Below are positions 34,330-48,518 of a DNA stretch of 64,000 nucleotides, one piece after another. This DNA comes from Panagrolaimus kolymaensis. Taxonomy: Eukaryota; Nematoda; Chromadorea; Rhabditida; Panagrolaimidae. Each line of letters opens with the position of its first letter. The first letter of the stretch is position 1. Made by a program: the position numbers and the translations under genes. The notes beneath the pieces were generated by a model that saw only the letters and a list, made by a program, of their open reading frames with translations, did not search any database and was not told the origin of the DNA. Location: positions 1,612,001 through 1,676,000 of the forward strand of contig JAJQJQ010000043.1 in the NCBI GenBank assembly GCA_028622995.1, written 5' to 3'.

Positions 34330-37300
34330 TTAGCGTGGCCGTCGATTATGGACGGTTAATGAATTTGGATTATAATTATCATCATCATTTTCAAAACCAT
34401 CATTATCGTGTGCTGCTTCATCTTGATCAAGCTTTTGAAGTCTTTCCTTCCATTCATCGGAATGCTCTTGAACTATGGTATTGTGAAGTTCGGTTTGAAC
34501 CACGCGATGAAGGGTTGCAAGTCTAAAAAATAAACGGATAATAACGAAAAGAACTTTAAATTAGATTAAATAAATATCTTTTTAAATGATCAAAACCCGT
34601 GTTTTTTGTATAAAAAAAGCTTGAATATTTTTATTTTTATGTTTAAAAAATCAAAAAATTAAGAATGTTCAAAATTTCTAAATTTTTTGGTCGGAAAAAA
34701 TGTTTGACGTTTATTTTCTCGAAATTGCAATTTTTTGGTTCTTTTTCATTTCTTTTTTTAGATCAATAAAATTAGGAAAAACTGTCATTAATGATATTTA
34801 AAGGCTTTTTTATGTGATACCAAAATCATCAATCAAAATATCTAAATTTTTTCTGGAAATTTGGGCGCTTGTAAAAAGTAAAAAATATGCAAAAGCAAAA
34901 TGGCTTTTTTAGATAGAAAAATTTGTAAAAAAATGTAAAAAAAACGGTAGAAAAAAGATTGATTTTCGTGTTTGGAAGAAAAAAATTTTCGTGTCAATTT
35001 TAAATTAAGAAATTCATGTTTGGATAAAAAGAGTTAATTATAATTTTTTCATAATCAAAAAAAGATTTTCTATTTTTGTAAAAATTTAATAACACAATTT
35101 ATTTATTTTTATTTTCTATCAATTAAATAACTTACTTCATTAACGCAGCGGGTAAAGATTGTTCCAAACGATTTACATCTAAATCATCCATAGTGTCAAG
35201 TAATGCTTTGCCTTTAGTATCAGGTTGAATAAAATATCCAATAACTAGAGTGGCAACAATCATGGCACCAGGAACAATAAAAGCAATAATTTTCTTTTTA
35301 TCATTTTTAAGTAAATCATCATGCATAATTAATATTCCTGCTATCGTTCCAATATGTTTTACAGAATGTAAACATCCAAATGCAATGCAACGAATAACCG
35401 TGGGATATCGTTGAGTTGTAACTTGAACGATATTCATCCAAAATGCTGAATCATTTACCATTGCTCCAATAATTAATGGAACAGCCACAGCGACGGATGT
35501 GTAACTATAATCGCTTGCAACTAAAGCTATTACAGCTATAAAACAAGCAGCCATAATCGCTGAAAATAAAAAATTTAACAAAAATGTTTATAGAAAAAAA
35601 AATTTTAAGTAAAAATGTGTTAAAAAAAATTGGTTGGAAACTTACTCAAAGATCCAAGAAACTGAGTTCTCCGAGTAAATGAACGAACATTATAATCGAG
35701 AAGAATGATGAGAACAGGAATGATGGATCGACAACATCCATCAAGAAATACAAGTAATAAAGGACTGATACCTAAAAAAATAAATAAATTAAAGGCTTTT
35801 ATTATTATTTTAATAATTAATTCGTAATATAAAACTGGAGTTTGTTGCGTTTGGGGTTTTTTAATTTCATTTAAAATATGCATATTTTATTGTTGTTTTT
35901 AAATTTAACTATTGCTTTCTTGAAAGAACAAAACTTGGTATTAAACTGAATTCTTTTTAAAGTAGTTTAAAAAATACGCTTTTTTATAGTATTTTTTTGT
36001 TTTGGATTTAAAAAAGTAAAAAAACTGCACACCGTCGGTTGTGAGGGGTTTTGAGATTAACAACTAAACAAATATTAAGTTAAAAAAACTGTTTTTCATC
36101 TTCTAACTCCATTTGATTCCGAAATATAAACAATAACAAAGAAAAATTTTCATAAGCTTTTTTGTTTATTAATAAATATGGAAAAATTATCCACAATTTT
36201 TAAAACATTTTTTTAGAGGAATAATTTACGATAAACTGTTTTCATATGCATATGCACGCACTCTCTGATCAAGCTTTTTTGCTTCATTTTTTTAAAAATT
36301 CTAATATACAATAATTAAGCCAAATTTTTTTTTTAAAAATTCATTAAACTGTCGATTACTTTTAAAAAGGGTGTAAATATAAAACTTAATATTTATGTAT
36401 TTTTTATTTGAAAGATCAACCTTTCCAGAACAAAATTTTATAATATAAACTGGGTTGAGGAGTTTTTGAACCGTAAATAAATTTAAAAAATAAAAACTGT
36501 CAGGTAAGATTTTTGTTGATTTTTGCCATTTGTTTATAGCTGCATTTTTTTTATTAAAAAAAATTTTAAAAAAAAACTGTTTTCAACTGTGCACTTGGGG
36601 ATTTTGTGATTCATGAAATCTTTATGAATTTTAAGATTAAAAAACTGTTGTGACAAAAGTATTATTGGATTATACTATTACTTTTCTTTAAATTTAAAAG
36701 GCTAATAGGAACGAAAAAAGTTTAAAAAAATTTATCATTCATCGGACTCAATTTTTAAATATTTTTTCTTTATAAAGAAAAAGGTTGGTGAAACTATTAT
36801 ATTGCATTGCGTCAAAAAAAGCTCTTATTTTAGTCAAATTTTATGAATAAAAAATAAAAATAAAATAAAAATTAAAAACTGTGGTAAGGCGTGTCTATAG
36901 GTGGTTAAGTTAGCTCATTTTTAAATTAAATACAAATCTGTATGTCATCATCAACCATCCTTTTGTGTATCCTTCCTTGTTGCTTTATAACAGCATTTTT
37001 TTTTTTATTAAAAAAACTGAATAGATGTCACGTCATTTTAGGGTTCATGAATGAAACCTTTTAAATTTGGTGAAATAATAAAGTTTGGAATAAAACCTTT
37101 TTGAATTTTATTTCGAAAAAAATTTCTAAAAAATAAATAAATTTTTTGAATATTAACTGTAATAAGTTTTGATTGGTTTGAATACACGCAATTCAAAAAT
37201 TTGGAAGCACTTTGACTATGCTATTGTTGATTTAATATTTTAAATAATATTAGCTATTTCTTTTTTCTCTCAAAAATTTTAAATTTATTAAAAACAAAAC

Positions 37301-40300
37301 TGGGCAAGAAGCTATTCACGGCTTTTTCCTAACGGATTTATAGTGGGAGGGCTTTTTTTATTTATTTATTCATTTAATGAAAATAAAACTGCAGCAATTG
37401 AGGTTGGTTTCGTGATTTTAGAATTTTTCAAAGCTTTTTTTTAAATACAAGAAATAAAACTGTATTAAAGAACTTAAACAAGAAATATCAGCCCTTGCTT
37501 TTAAATTTAAAAAAAAAACAAATATATTTGGGAAAAGTTCTAAAATTTATGGTGGTTTGAAACTATCATTCACCAAAAAAAAGATTTTTATATTATTTTT
37601 GTTTTTTTTTATAAAAAAAGATGGTAAAACTGTCTTAAAATAAGATGCGGGGCTTTGATTTTTTCCTAAGCAAAATTTTACGTAAGAAATGAAAGATAAT
37701 CTTTAAACTGGAATCCATATTTTTAATTTCGCAAAACTTCCAACCATGATAGATTAGAATGAATTTGACTATATTTTGAATAATAGTTTTTTTTAATAAA
37801 CTGAGTTCTTCTAAATCATGAAGGGTAAGCTTTAAATATAAAAAACTGTGGCCCACATACACTGCTTATTTTTTAATTTTGTTGTGTAGCTATTACAGAA
37901 ATTTTGATTTTAAAAACTGTTTGTGGGTGTTACTGGATCTATCACTTTAGATTCTTCAAAGCTTTTAAAATTTAGGAGTCTAATATAATGAAACCAAAAG
38001 AATAAAAAATAAATCATTATCCTGTTTATAAAATGCGTGTAAGTGTGAAGGTTATGACGGTCTTTTGAAAAGATTTTGATTTACATAACTGATTTTTTTC
38101 TATGAAAACTGAGTCCAAAAGACCTTGAGTAATAAAATAAAATTAAAAATAAAATAAAAACTGGGGGAACATTTGTCTCGGGGTTTTTGCCGTTTGTTTA
38201 CAGCAGCATTTATCTTTTAATAAAATCAATATTTAAAAAACTGTTAAAATCTGTGTGAGCGGGGATGGTTTTGTGATTCATAGTTTTTTTTTATAAATTT
38301 TTAAGTTAAAACTGCGAATCAATAATTAATCTTGTTATACAATTACTTAATTTTCTAATATTTAAAAAAACTGTTCTTGACTTAAGAAGTATAAAACTTT
38401 GGAAATAAAACTGTAATATATCAGACACAGACACCATTTTTAAATCATTTTTTTAAAAGAAAGCATATGAGAAACTGTCATGTCCGAAATCTTTATATTC
38501 TTAATTTTTTCTTTGAAAAATTCGAATTCAATAAAAACTAAAAAACATAATAAAAGAATCTTTAAAATGGGAATTTCGATAATAAAAAAGGGCATAAATA
38601 TCAAGCTTGATTTTTTGAAAACAATTTTGGCTATGATTTCTCATATTTATTTTTATTTATTATTAAATTGTATTAATAAACTGATGTAGGAGGATAAGTT
38701 TAAAACCTTAAAAAACAAAACTGCGCCAACTTCTAAATCGCCTTTTTGATTTATATCATCCTTTATTTTCGTATTATATTAAAAAAAACTTATGGTCGAG
38801 TATGTCATTTTATGGTTCATGAAAGCCTTTTAAATTAAATCAAATAAATTAAGGGATGAAAGCTTTTTCATTATTTTTTTTTCAAAAAAAAAATCTTGAA
38901 AAATTAAAATTTAAAACTGGGCGGCAACATCAAAAAATTTTGCATAAAGACAAATCAAAAATCTTTAGAAGTATTTTGAATATGCTTTTGCTAATTTAAT
39001 TTTTTTTTGTTATAACTGTGTTTGAGTTTATCAAAGGAAAATTTTAAAATAATTAAAACAAAACTGCGATCATCATCCAAGTCACCTTTTTTTTGCAATG
39101 GATTTCAAATAGAGCGTTTTTAAAAAATTTAAACAAAATAAAAACTGAGGGATGGACTTTGTGGTTGCGCATTTTTACTTTATTTGAAAGCCATTTAAAT
39201 TACATGGAATAAAACTGAATTTGTCTTATTTACACGGGATATAAAAGTTTTAAAATTAAAGAAAACTGAATGGAGTGTAATAAATTTAAAAAAATTGTGG
39301 AAAAAAACTATCATTCATTTGACACAATTTTAATTTCTTTTTATAAAGAAAAAGTTAGGGAAACTGTCAAAATGTGTGTTGCAAGGCTTTTTTTCCAAAT
39401 TATAAATAATTTAATGAATAATAATAAAATTAAAGTAAAATTTTAATTTTAAACTGTTACATTGGTTCAAATACTGCGAAAATCAATGTAAACATTTTTG
39501 AAACTAATTTCAGCATTTCGTTTGCTTATTAAATTTGTTTATAAACTGTGTAATTGTGAATAGCTAGGAAAATTTTTGTATTTAAAAAATTGAAAAATTC
39601 ATCAAATTGCTCTTTTTTTATTTTTGCATTAAAAAAAGCATTTATTCTAAATTTAAAAAAACTGTTGCTTCTTTTCTTTATTTTTCAATTCTTGAAATTT
39701 TTTTTTAATTTTTGGAATAAAAACTAAGATTTCAAAAGAACGTAGGTATCAATAATTTTAGTATTCATTTAAATTTTTTTAAACTGGACGAGTGCAAAAT
39801 GGTGTTTATGAACCTTTAAATTTGTAAAGTAAAAGAAACTGCGTTCGTATAAACTCCAGTATTTTGGTACAAACCCTTGAGAAAAAGACTGGTGAGAACT
39901 TTAAAAGCTCATAATTTTGGGATTTAAAACTGTCACTTTTTTAAAATTTTTTGTAATTAATTACCTGTAAAATCTTTGATAACATAAAGATAACAAATGG
40001 AAACCAAAGAATAAGTCAACATGGATAAAATTTGCATAAGCGATTGTTTAAGAAATCGTATATTATTGAATAAATGATAAAAGGTGTATTTTTTTTGCTT
40101 TGTTTCATGCTTCAAATGTTCCAATTGTCGAGAAGTGAAAACCACTTCGGTGCCATTCCATCTTTTATTGGAAATATCATTTAATACCTAAAATTAATTT
40201 TTAAACTGATCCAAAAAAATTCTCCCGGATATTTTTTTATTATTTTTTCAAAACTGTGCCAAAATAGTATCGATCACAAAAAATTTTTTTTCTTACGTTG

Positions 40301-43300
40301 ACTGCTTTAGAAATTCTTCCAGTTGCAACAAGCCATCGAGGACTTTCATGAAAAAGCATAAAAAGCATAATAATTGGACTTGCAACCGCATTTAAAAATA
40401 CGAAAAATAATTGCCAATCCTTCGTTAAATATGCGATAAGGGAAATAACCATATTAGCCACGTTTGCTTGATAACAGGCATTTGGAATCATTCGATATCT
40501 AAAAATATTATTTTAATTATAAAAACTGGAAGGTGACTGGTTTTCATTTTTTCTTGGATTCCATTAACTGAACAAATTTTTTTTAATAATTTTAAATTTA
40601 TTATTTAACTGTTTCTCGTATTTTTTTTAGGGTAAATAATATTTTTTTTACCCACCATTTTTTGGATATACTTTTTATTTAAAAATTTTTTTAACTGTCA
40701 CGTTTATTCTTTTTACAAAATAACTGATTTTTAAGTCTTTTAAAAAATTTATTGGGCAACTTTTTTAGAAATTAAATAAACTGCAAATGAAAAAAATATT
40801 ATTTTATCCATTAATACTTTGATTTGCTTTTCAATTACAAACATTTCTTCGTTTTCTTTAAAAATTAAACTGTTTATGTACAAGGATAATTGTAAAACTG
40901 AATTCTATTAAAATTACATTATAATTAGGCCTTATACAAAAAACACAATAAAAACTGTGAATTGACCCTTATCACGGTAATTTGTAATTTTCAAAAGAAA
41001 AAATAATGAATTTTTTTAAAAGAAAACTGATTATTTGCGTCGATATCGTTGAAAATTTAAAACTACAAAATTATTTTTTTGAAAACTGAACTTTTAAAAA
41101 GAAGGCTCTAAAATTTGCGAGCATTCAAAAAAGATTAAAACTGCATTTTCCTTTTCAAAGAATTTTAATAACTGCGAAGAAATTATTTTTTTTTATGATT
41201 TGATGAAACTGTTACTTGCAATACATCAATGTAAACTTCATTTTGACTAATAATGATTTAAATAAAAATAAACTGCTTCTTCGCCTGATTGTGTTTTATT
41301 TTTAAATTTCAAAATTTAAAAAAATTTTTTTAACAAAATTAATTTAAATAAATGTTTCTTTGATAAAGAAAAAATTGCCCTTAATCCACAAAAAAAAGAA
41401 GCTTTTTCGAAAAGCTTCACAAACAATCAAAACTGTGCAAAAATTTTTAATTTTGTTTTTTAAATAAAAATTTAAATAATTGTCCATTTTTTTCCGAAAT
41501 TTAAAAAACTGTTACTTTCTTATTATCCTTTCCCCCCAAAACTTCTAAAATTTTATTTTCTCCTTAATTAACTAACCTATTATTTGTGTATTCCATTAAC
41601 AAAGTAATAGATTCCACTTCAAGCATTCCATACATAACTCCATTTAAAGCTTGACAAACGGAATAACCTTGCCAATCTTTCGCGGCTGTGGTCATACAAG
41701 AAGTTATTACAATGCCCAATTGACACATGTAAAATAAAAATTGCCTTCCATACCAATCACCCAAATGTCCACCAATTACGGAACCAAGTAACTGAAAATT
41801 GATTTAATAATTTCATAAGATTTTTTTTTATTAAACTGAAACTAAATATGAAATTTTGAAAATAAAAAATATCAAAAAACTGTGAATGAGTTTGCGAATT
41901 TGTTAAAAATCATTATTTTTTTTGATTATTTTTCAAAATTTTCTAAATAAACGTTTTTTTTATAATTGTTTTCATTTTATTTTATTTTTCTATGCTTTTT
42001 GCCAAGCAAAGTAAATTATAAAATTTTATTATGACTTGTTTTTATTTTGTTTTTTGTAAACATTAAACTGTAGAGCGGTACTAATGACGGCTACCACTCG
42101 AGCTGTCATTTGGAATTAAATATTTGCCCCAAAAAAAATCCTCTCATTTTTTGATTTGATAACAAAAACCAATCGAAATCTTGGATAAAATAAATGCACA
42201 TACATTTTGCTTTTTTTATATACAAACATTAAACTGTGGATAATATCTTTATTGGTTTTTTTAAAGAATTTTAAACTGTTATAGTGGAGTATTCGCTTTG
42301 ATTTAAAAAGATAAAGAAAAACTGTATTCTGCCAACATAGGACATAGAAAAACAAAGAGTTTAATTTTAATATAAAACAATACAAAACTGATCATTAGAT
42401 TTTTTTTTGAAAATTTTTTTATTCTTTTTTTTTACTCCATTTCCAAATATTTTTTGAAGTAAAACTGTGGTTTATTTTTTTGATTAGAGGCAAAATTCCT
42501 TAACCAAATATTTTTTTTCGATTTTAAAACTGTCTACTTCTCTTTACATATGAGTTAAAAATAAAAAACCTATATGATAAACATTTTGCTATAATGAAAA
42601 AAATTGCAAAAAGCTTAACCAAATTTTATTTAGAAAACTGAGTGTTTGTAACTTTCTCAAATCCTAAATCTTATTGATTATTAAAACTGTAAACAGCGAA
42701 TATTTTTTGAAAAAACTTTGTTATTCCGCATTCAAATTTTTTTTAAACTGTGGATTTTTATTTGAAGATAAATTTTTTTAACTCAATATTTTTTTTCAAA
42801 CAAAATCATAACTTTTTTTTCTTAAAAACTGACAGCCCACAAAATCCGAGGAATAAAAAAAACTTACCATTGAGCAGGCAAGAACAATTTGAATGGTTTC
42901 AGGCTTATTTTTATCAGCACAAATCATTTTAAATGTTGCAACAATTGAATTAAAATCCGTGGAATTTTTTAGTGCAGTGTAACTATCACAAAATGTTGAA
43001 TTTAAGTTGGAACATTTGTGTTCATCATCATGTTTAATAATGGCTATTACTGAACCATTTTTAATGCATTGCCAATCAGGTTCAGCTGAACCCACGATGT
43101 TTACGAATGAAAAATTGCCTAAGAAAAAAAAAGTGTTTATTTATTTATTTTTTTGTGTTAGAAAAATAAATTAAAATCTTTGTGGTTAAATTAATAATTT
43201 TTTTTGGTCTTATCTAAAAAATAATTTAAACTGCAGGACGTTAATCAGAAGCACGTGTGTTTATAAGCTAATTAGTTGAGAGAAAAAAGAAGGAAAAAAT

Positions 43301-44660
43301 TTAACTGAACAAAACAACTTTTTTTGTTTGATTGATAAAGCAATAAAAAAATTTTTTGACATGATAAATGATGCTTGCTTCTTGAAAACGAAATAATTTT
43401 TTTTGTTCTGTTTCAAAAAAAGGCAATTTGCTTGCTTTACAGTTTGCGATTGATTTTATTGATCGAGAAATAAAATTTCATTCATTTAGGTAATTTAAAA
43501 ACTGAAAGGTATTAAGAAGGAAGAGACATTTTTTGAAATGTTCTGATTTGGTACTTCCATTTAGCTTCAAATAAATCTCATGTTTGATAGACGAAAGTCA
43601 AAAATTATGAATTACTTTGTTTCAAAAATATAAAAAAAACTGAATAATACTGGCGTTTTTTTAAATATAAATTTACTTTTCTTGGATGGATACCATTTTC
43701 TATGGATAAAAGTGAGGATGAATAGTTAGCATTGGCGCTAGCATTAAAAAAAACTGTGAAATTTTTTTTTGAAATATCCTCGTTTTGTGCCTTAAAAAAC
43801 TTAAATTAAACTGGTATAAGTTTAAGTCGGCGCCGACTAACAATAAAAAATAATTAAAATAAACTGGAGATTTTAAAAAGTTTTCTGGTCTTGCATACCA
43901 TTTGTAAAGGATAAAACTGTTATGATATGAGAGAATCAATGACAACAAATAAAAAACTTAAAGAAACAAAACAAAATTAAAAAAATATTCTTTAATTTTT
44001 TTCGTTTATTTGATTTTTTTCAAACATTCTTTAACTGAAAAGCGAAAATAAAACATATTCTAACTTCTTTTTCATCAAAAAAAAAAACTGAGGATTCGGG
44101 GAAATAAGGATGTAGCAAAAGTTGTGGTGGAAAAAAAATACTTACCAGCCCATTCAATTTGTGCAAAAATAATGCAAAAGCATGCAAAGATTTGATAAAC
44201 ACCAAATGGTTTAATTTTTTCAAGAACTTCTTCAAAATGATCATATGAAACTAATTCACGCATTTTGCGTTCTTCTAATCTCATTTTTTGTGATCCACTG
44301 AAACATATAATTTTTTTTTTAAAAACTGTGATGGCGATTGCGAGGTTATTTTTAAATACAAAAAACATGGTTTTTGCAGACTTAAAAATAAATAGGTTTA
44401 AACTGTAATTTTGATTGATAAATATAAATAAAAAATATAAAACTGGATATCTTGTTTTTGGGTGGAAATTTTGGAAATCCTTCACTGAAAATAAGTGTGT
44501 TTTCAAAAATTGTTTCGATTTTTCGGAATTTAGATTTTCTAAATATTTTCTTCATTTTTTTAAAAACTGTCTTGAGTTATGATTTCCTTTAAATTTATAA
44601 AACTCACCTCCTTTGCCGCTTTCCTGCGGCTGTAGTTGCTAGAGGTTTAGATGGATTCAT
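34330..44660 (-). CDS. Organic cation transporter-like MFS protein (SLC22 type)
   Basis: Nine exons (44660-44608, 44297-44146, 43118-42868, 41791-41577, 40498-40297, 40187-39965, 35771-35646, 35559-35136, 34522-34330) give 612 residues; every junction keeps frame. The layout fits the SLC22 family: helix 1 (FGVYQIFACFCIIFAQIEWAG), a large extracellular loop with cysteines (WQCIKNG..HKCSN..FCDSY..MICADKNKP), the GHLGDWYGRQ loop between TM2 and TM3, the central signature ESPRWLVATGR after TM6, then six more helices and an acidic cytoplasmic tail. The family moves organic cations or zwitterions across the plasma membrane. The introns are long (up to 4.2 kb) and filled with AAACTG units on the opposite strand, whereas other genes here have introns of mostly 45-450 bases. 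Confidence 0.85.
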
Positions 44661-45106
44661 TTCAATTCAAATAATAAAAAAACTGGGCTTCTTCTGCGAT
44701 GTTTTCTCCAAAAACAATTTTTCTTAATTCAATTTAAAATAAGCGCTTCTCTTATTTTTATTCAATCAATTATAGTTGTTTCACTTATTTAATTTTACAA
44801 CAACAAGAAAGAAAGAAAAAAATCAAGAGTGAAATGCTGCATGCAAAAAAGGAGGCTTATTCCTTCTTTTTTTTTGAACACAAAACATTGATAAGAAAAA
44901 AAAAATTACCGGATTCCGGTAACATCAAGAAAAAAAGAAAGAAGCAAATCAATTTACAGCTTTAAAAAAATAAAGATAATTTTGTGCTCTCTTTTTTATG
45001 CTTCTTTTTTGCTTGAAATTTAGGGCTCGAAAAAAAAAGAAAACATGCGAAAAATTTCTTGGTTTCAATTGATAAGTTATTTATTTTTTCAGCATAGCTA
45101 TTTTGC

Positions 45107-45190
45107 GTCTGCTTGGCCGAGTGGTCGAAGGCGCAACTTTCAGGTAGTTGTTCACTTACGTGAGCGCAGGTTCGAATCCTGCAGCAGACA
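45107..45190 (+). tRNA. tRNA-Leu (CAG)
   Basis: An 84-base class II tRNA. The acceptor GTCTGCT pairs with AGCAGAC plus A. The D arm is TGGCCGAGTGGTCGAAGG, and the anticodon stem CAACT/AGTTG encloses TTCAGGT, anticodon CAG. The long variable arm TTCACTTACGTGAG is typical of leucine tRNAs, and the T arm is CAGGTTCGAATCCTG. A T-run follows. No intron. It is embedded in AAACTG array 2. Confidence 0.96.
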
Positions 45191-45796
45191 ATTTCTTTTT
45201 TTTAAATTTATTTATTTTTTTTGATGTAAAATTGATAATTTTTTATAAAACTGGACGAATATTTTTTCAGTCGTGCATAATTATGCTTTGATATTTAAAA
45301 CTGGGTTCAGGATGACAGTAGCAATTTTTTTCAACGGACAATGTTGAATAGCGTCGAGAAAAGTATGAAACTGCGAATAATTGCTCTTTTTTGGTGTGCT
45401 ATATCTTTTTGAAAGCAAAAGGAAATTTTTTTTCTTTAACTGTTGCGATTTTACATTTACATGGCAAAACTGACGAGCGAAGCATGTGGCAGAGTAAAAG
45501 TTTATTTAAAAGCTTTGTTTGGAAAAGTTTTTGCTTCAAGGACATGTCTCATTTTTTTTGATTCTTTTTAAAACTTTTAACTGAATACAAGAAACGCAAG
45601 AAAATATATCATTTATAATCAAACTGTTCTTTTTAATACAACGGGGAATGCATGATATTCCAGAAATGCAAAAATATAATAAAAAAATTCTTTGGGAAAT
45701 GTAAGAAATTAAAATATTTAAACTGTCTTTGTTTCATTCATCGGGAAAAAATTTATTTTATTAAAATAAAAAAACTGAATACTTCTAAATAGATGT

Positions 45797-47163
45797 TTAT
45801 AATAATAATATTCCAGTGGTGGAATATTTTTCATATCGATTAATGGATTTAAAAGCGCTCCAATAAATCCAAATTGCGAAACAAAGAAAGCATTCCGAAA
45901 CAAGGAAAAGTCCTTGAGCTTGATATTCATAAAACATCGTTGAAGTCATTATCAAAATATCCAATCCACCAATAATTGGAAATAAAAGAAATATGAAAAG
46001 AGATAACTGAAAAAATATATTTTTTATTAATTAATAAAGTAAAACTGCAATCAGTGATTTTTGCTTTTGTTTTAGAATAATAAATTTTTTTTTTCAGTGT
46101 GTTTTATATTAATTGTAAAAAATAAACTGTTCTTGCAACCGATAAGATTTTAATCGAAAAAATAAAAATTTAATTTTGAAAACTGTCGAAAATATTTTTA
46201 GTCTTTTATTTATAAAAAAATAGACTTTTCTTACTTTTCAATATTATTGATTTAATATTAAAAACATATAAACTGCGATGCGATTACCTACAATAATTAT
46301 CTAAAGTTTGAATAAAAAAATACCTAATTATTTACTTCTGTTTTTTAGAGTATTTATATTTTTTTACTTTTTTATTTTTTAATAAAACTGTCGTACATTT
46401 TATCAGGCGGGCTTAAAAATAAAAAAGCTCTTTCTTTTTTCATCACTTCAATATTGCTTTTTTAATATTTTTTGTTCTTGGTACTTTTATTTTTAAAAAT
46501 TGTTTTTGTTTAAGAAAACTGTCATATGAGGTTGATTACGCATGATTAAAGCCCGATATACCAAAAAAATTAAATGGAAAACATTAAAAAGGATTTTTTG
46601 TAAAGTAAAGATTAAACTGTTTTTTTAGCAGAAATTAATTTTTTTGCATGAAAAAGATAAACTGATCTGAGAAATGCAGATTTGCATTTTTTGTGTGTTT
46701 TATGACACCCAATCTTCAGGGGAGAAAAAATAAATTTAAAACTGTGTTGAACCCAAGTACGGATAATTTGAATTTTTAAAAATTTTTTTATTTGGAAAAT
46801 AAATTTTTAAACTGAGATCCAAACTATTTTTGGTTAACTTACAGAATAAATCAAAATAGGAAAATAATAAAATTTATTCCTTTTTCTTCCACCAAAAATT
46901 GCGATGGGTGAAATTCCAATATAAATAAATGCATTAAAAACAATTAAAAGTTCTACAGTTCCATATGGTTTAGAAAAAAGGGAGCAACTGACGAGAAATA
47001 TTCCAGGAATGATTGGAATAGAAATAATAAAAATTAACATTGATATCCATGTTGCATAACGACATTTTTGTTTTGAATATGCAAGTAATTGGTGGCCCAC
47101 GGGTTCAATAATTACAGGTCGATCAAATAAATTTTTTGCAATGGTATCAATTTTATAAAACAT
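45797..47163 (-). CDS. Small four-helix membrane protein, unrecognised
   Basis: Two exons, 47163-46843 and 46006-45797, meet in phase 0 and give 176 residues. Four hydrophobic segments are visible: ISMLIFIISIPIIPGIFLVS, VELLIVFNAFIYIGISPIAIF, LSLFIFLLFPIIGGLDILIM and GLFLVSECFLCFAIWIYW. A polar 40-residue start (DTIAKNLFDRPVIIEP) precedes them, so both ends are probably cytoplasmic. It resembles nematode-specific tetraspan proteins in style, but I cannot name a family. The intron and flanks hold AAACTG units on the opposite strand. The ATG lies two bases after CTCGCAG, a possible trans-splice acceptor. Confidence 0.65.
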
Positions 47164-48390
47164 AACTGCGAGTCTACGTTTAAAGGGTTTTTGGATAAAA
47201 ACTGTTTACCAAAAAAAAATATTTGTGCTTCACGCTTTACAGCAGCGAAAGATAAAAAAAAAACTGATTTGTTTTGCGCGAGCAAGGAAAGCACTTAAAA
47301 ATAAAAAATAGCAAACAAAAAAATGATTGTTTTAAAGTTTGTTGCAAAAACTGACAACAAGCGAGGAAAAGTGGGAAAACATTTTTTCTAAGTACCCCAC
47401 TCAAAAATGAAAAGTGCGTGGAAGAAAGAAAAAAAGAGTTGGCTCATTGGATGATAGACAAAATTGTTACTTTTTAGATATTTTTTAAAACTGAATTCAG
47501 CCATTTCGAATAATATTTTAATCGACAATTAACTGAGAACGACAAATAAATATTAAAACCCTACAAAAATAAAATAATTTAATTTTACTTTAACAAAAAC
47601 TGAGAAGCTCAAAAAAAAAAAGGATTTTTATCATATTTTTTCTTCGAGATATTGTTTAAAATTACAATATTAAAACCTTGTTTAAGTTTTTTGGGGAATC
47701 ATTAATTTAGGAAAATGGGAAGGTACTCTGTTCTATTTGTAAATGAGAGTCGTATTTTAGTAACAAAAATTAAAACTGTGACATATTTTTTAAATTTGTG
47801 CGCACAGACAATTTTGAATAAAAATCTATGAAACTTTGTTATTATTTTTTCTTCTAAAAAAATTATTTTGGCAATAAACTGAGTTTATGAAAAGCATGGA
47901 AATTAACAAAATTTTAAAAATGTAAATTAAAATATAAACTGATTAATGATTAATTTTAGCAATTTTTTGTAATGAAGATTTTGGTGTTTAAAATTTATGA
48001 AGCTAAAGTGATGGATATTTAAAAATTATATATGCAGGTGGTGGTTGAAAACTGAATTAAGTTGTAATTTGGGACAGAAATAAACTGAAATAATCTTAAG
48101 CAATTACCATTGAAATATTATTAATTTTCTTTTCACTTTTTTTTAAAACTGTTTTTATTTAAGGAATCATGTAATTAAGTAAATATACCGAATTCACGCA
48201 AATGCATTTAGAAATCAAATTTTAAGAAAGTAAAACTGTTTATAATATTTTTTCTCTTGGCATAATAGAAATAAAACTGGAGTAGGAAACTGTCATATTT
48301 AATGTTTAAATATTTTCTTATAATTTTTAAAACTGTTTTTTTTTAAAAATCCATCTGATCAATTGAACTTTTAAAACTGAAATGACTTAA

Positions 48391-48518
48391 AGGACCATAT
48401 TCATTTCATCTTTTTTTCAAACACGCGGCTGGATATTCGACCACGCAAAGTGTGGGCGCTTGTGGGGACGAATATCCAGCCGCGTGTTTGAAAAAATGAT
48501 GAAATGAATAATGGTCCT
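48391..48518. mobile_element. Fold-back MITE with TTAA target site
   Basis: A 128-base near-perfect inverted repeat; arms run AGGACCAT..CAAACACGCGGCTGGATA and the complement, with a short centre near 48450-48465. TTAA lies at both ends (48387-48390 and 48519-48522). The same TTAA|AGG terminus as the element at 29675 suggests a related piggyBac-type group, though the interiors differ. Confidence 0.8.

Noticed and set aside
42116..44506. Open frames of 74-143 residues around the transporter exons
   Set aside because: Apart from the embedded exons they are intron read-through; the spliced model accounts for all conserved sequence.
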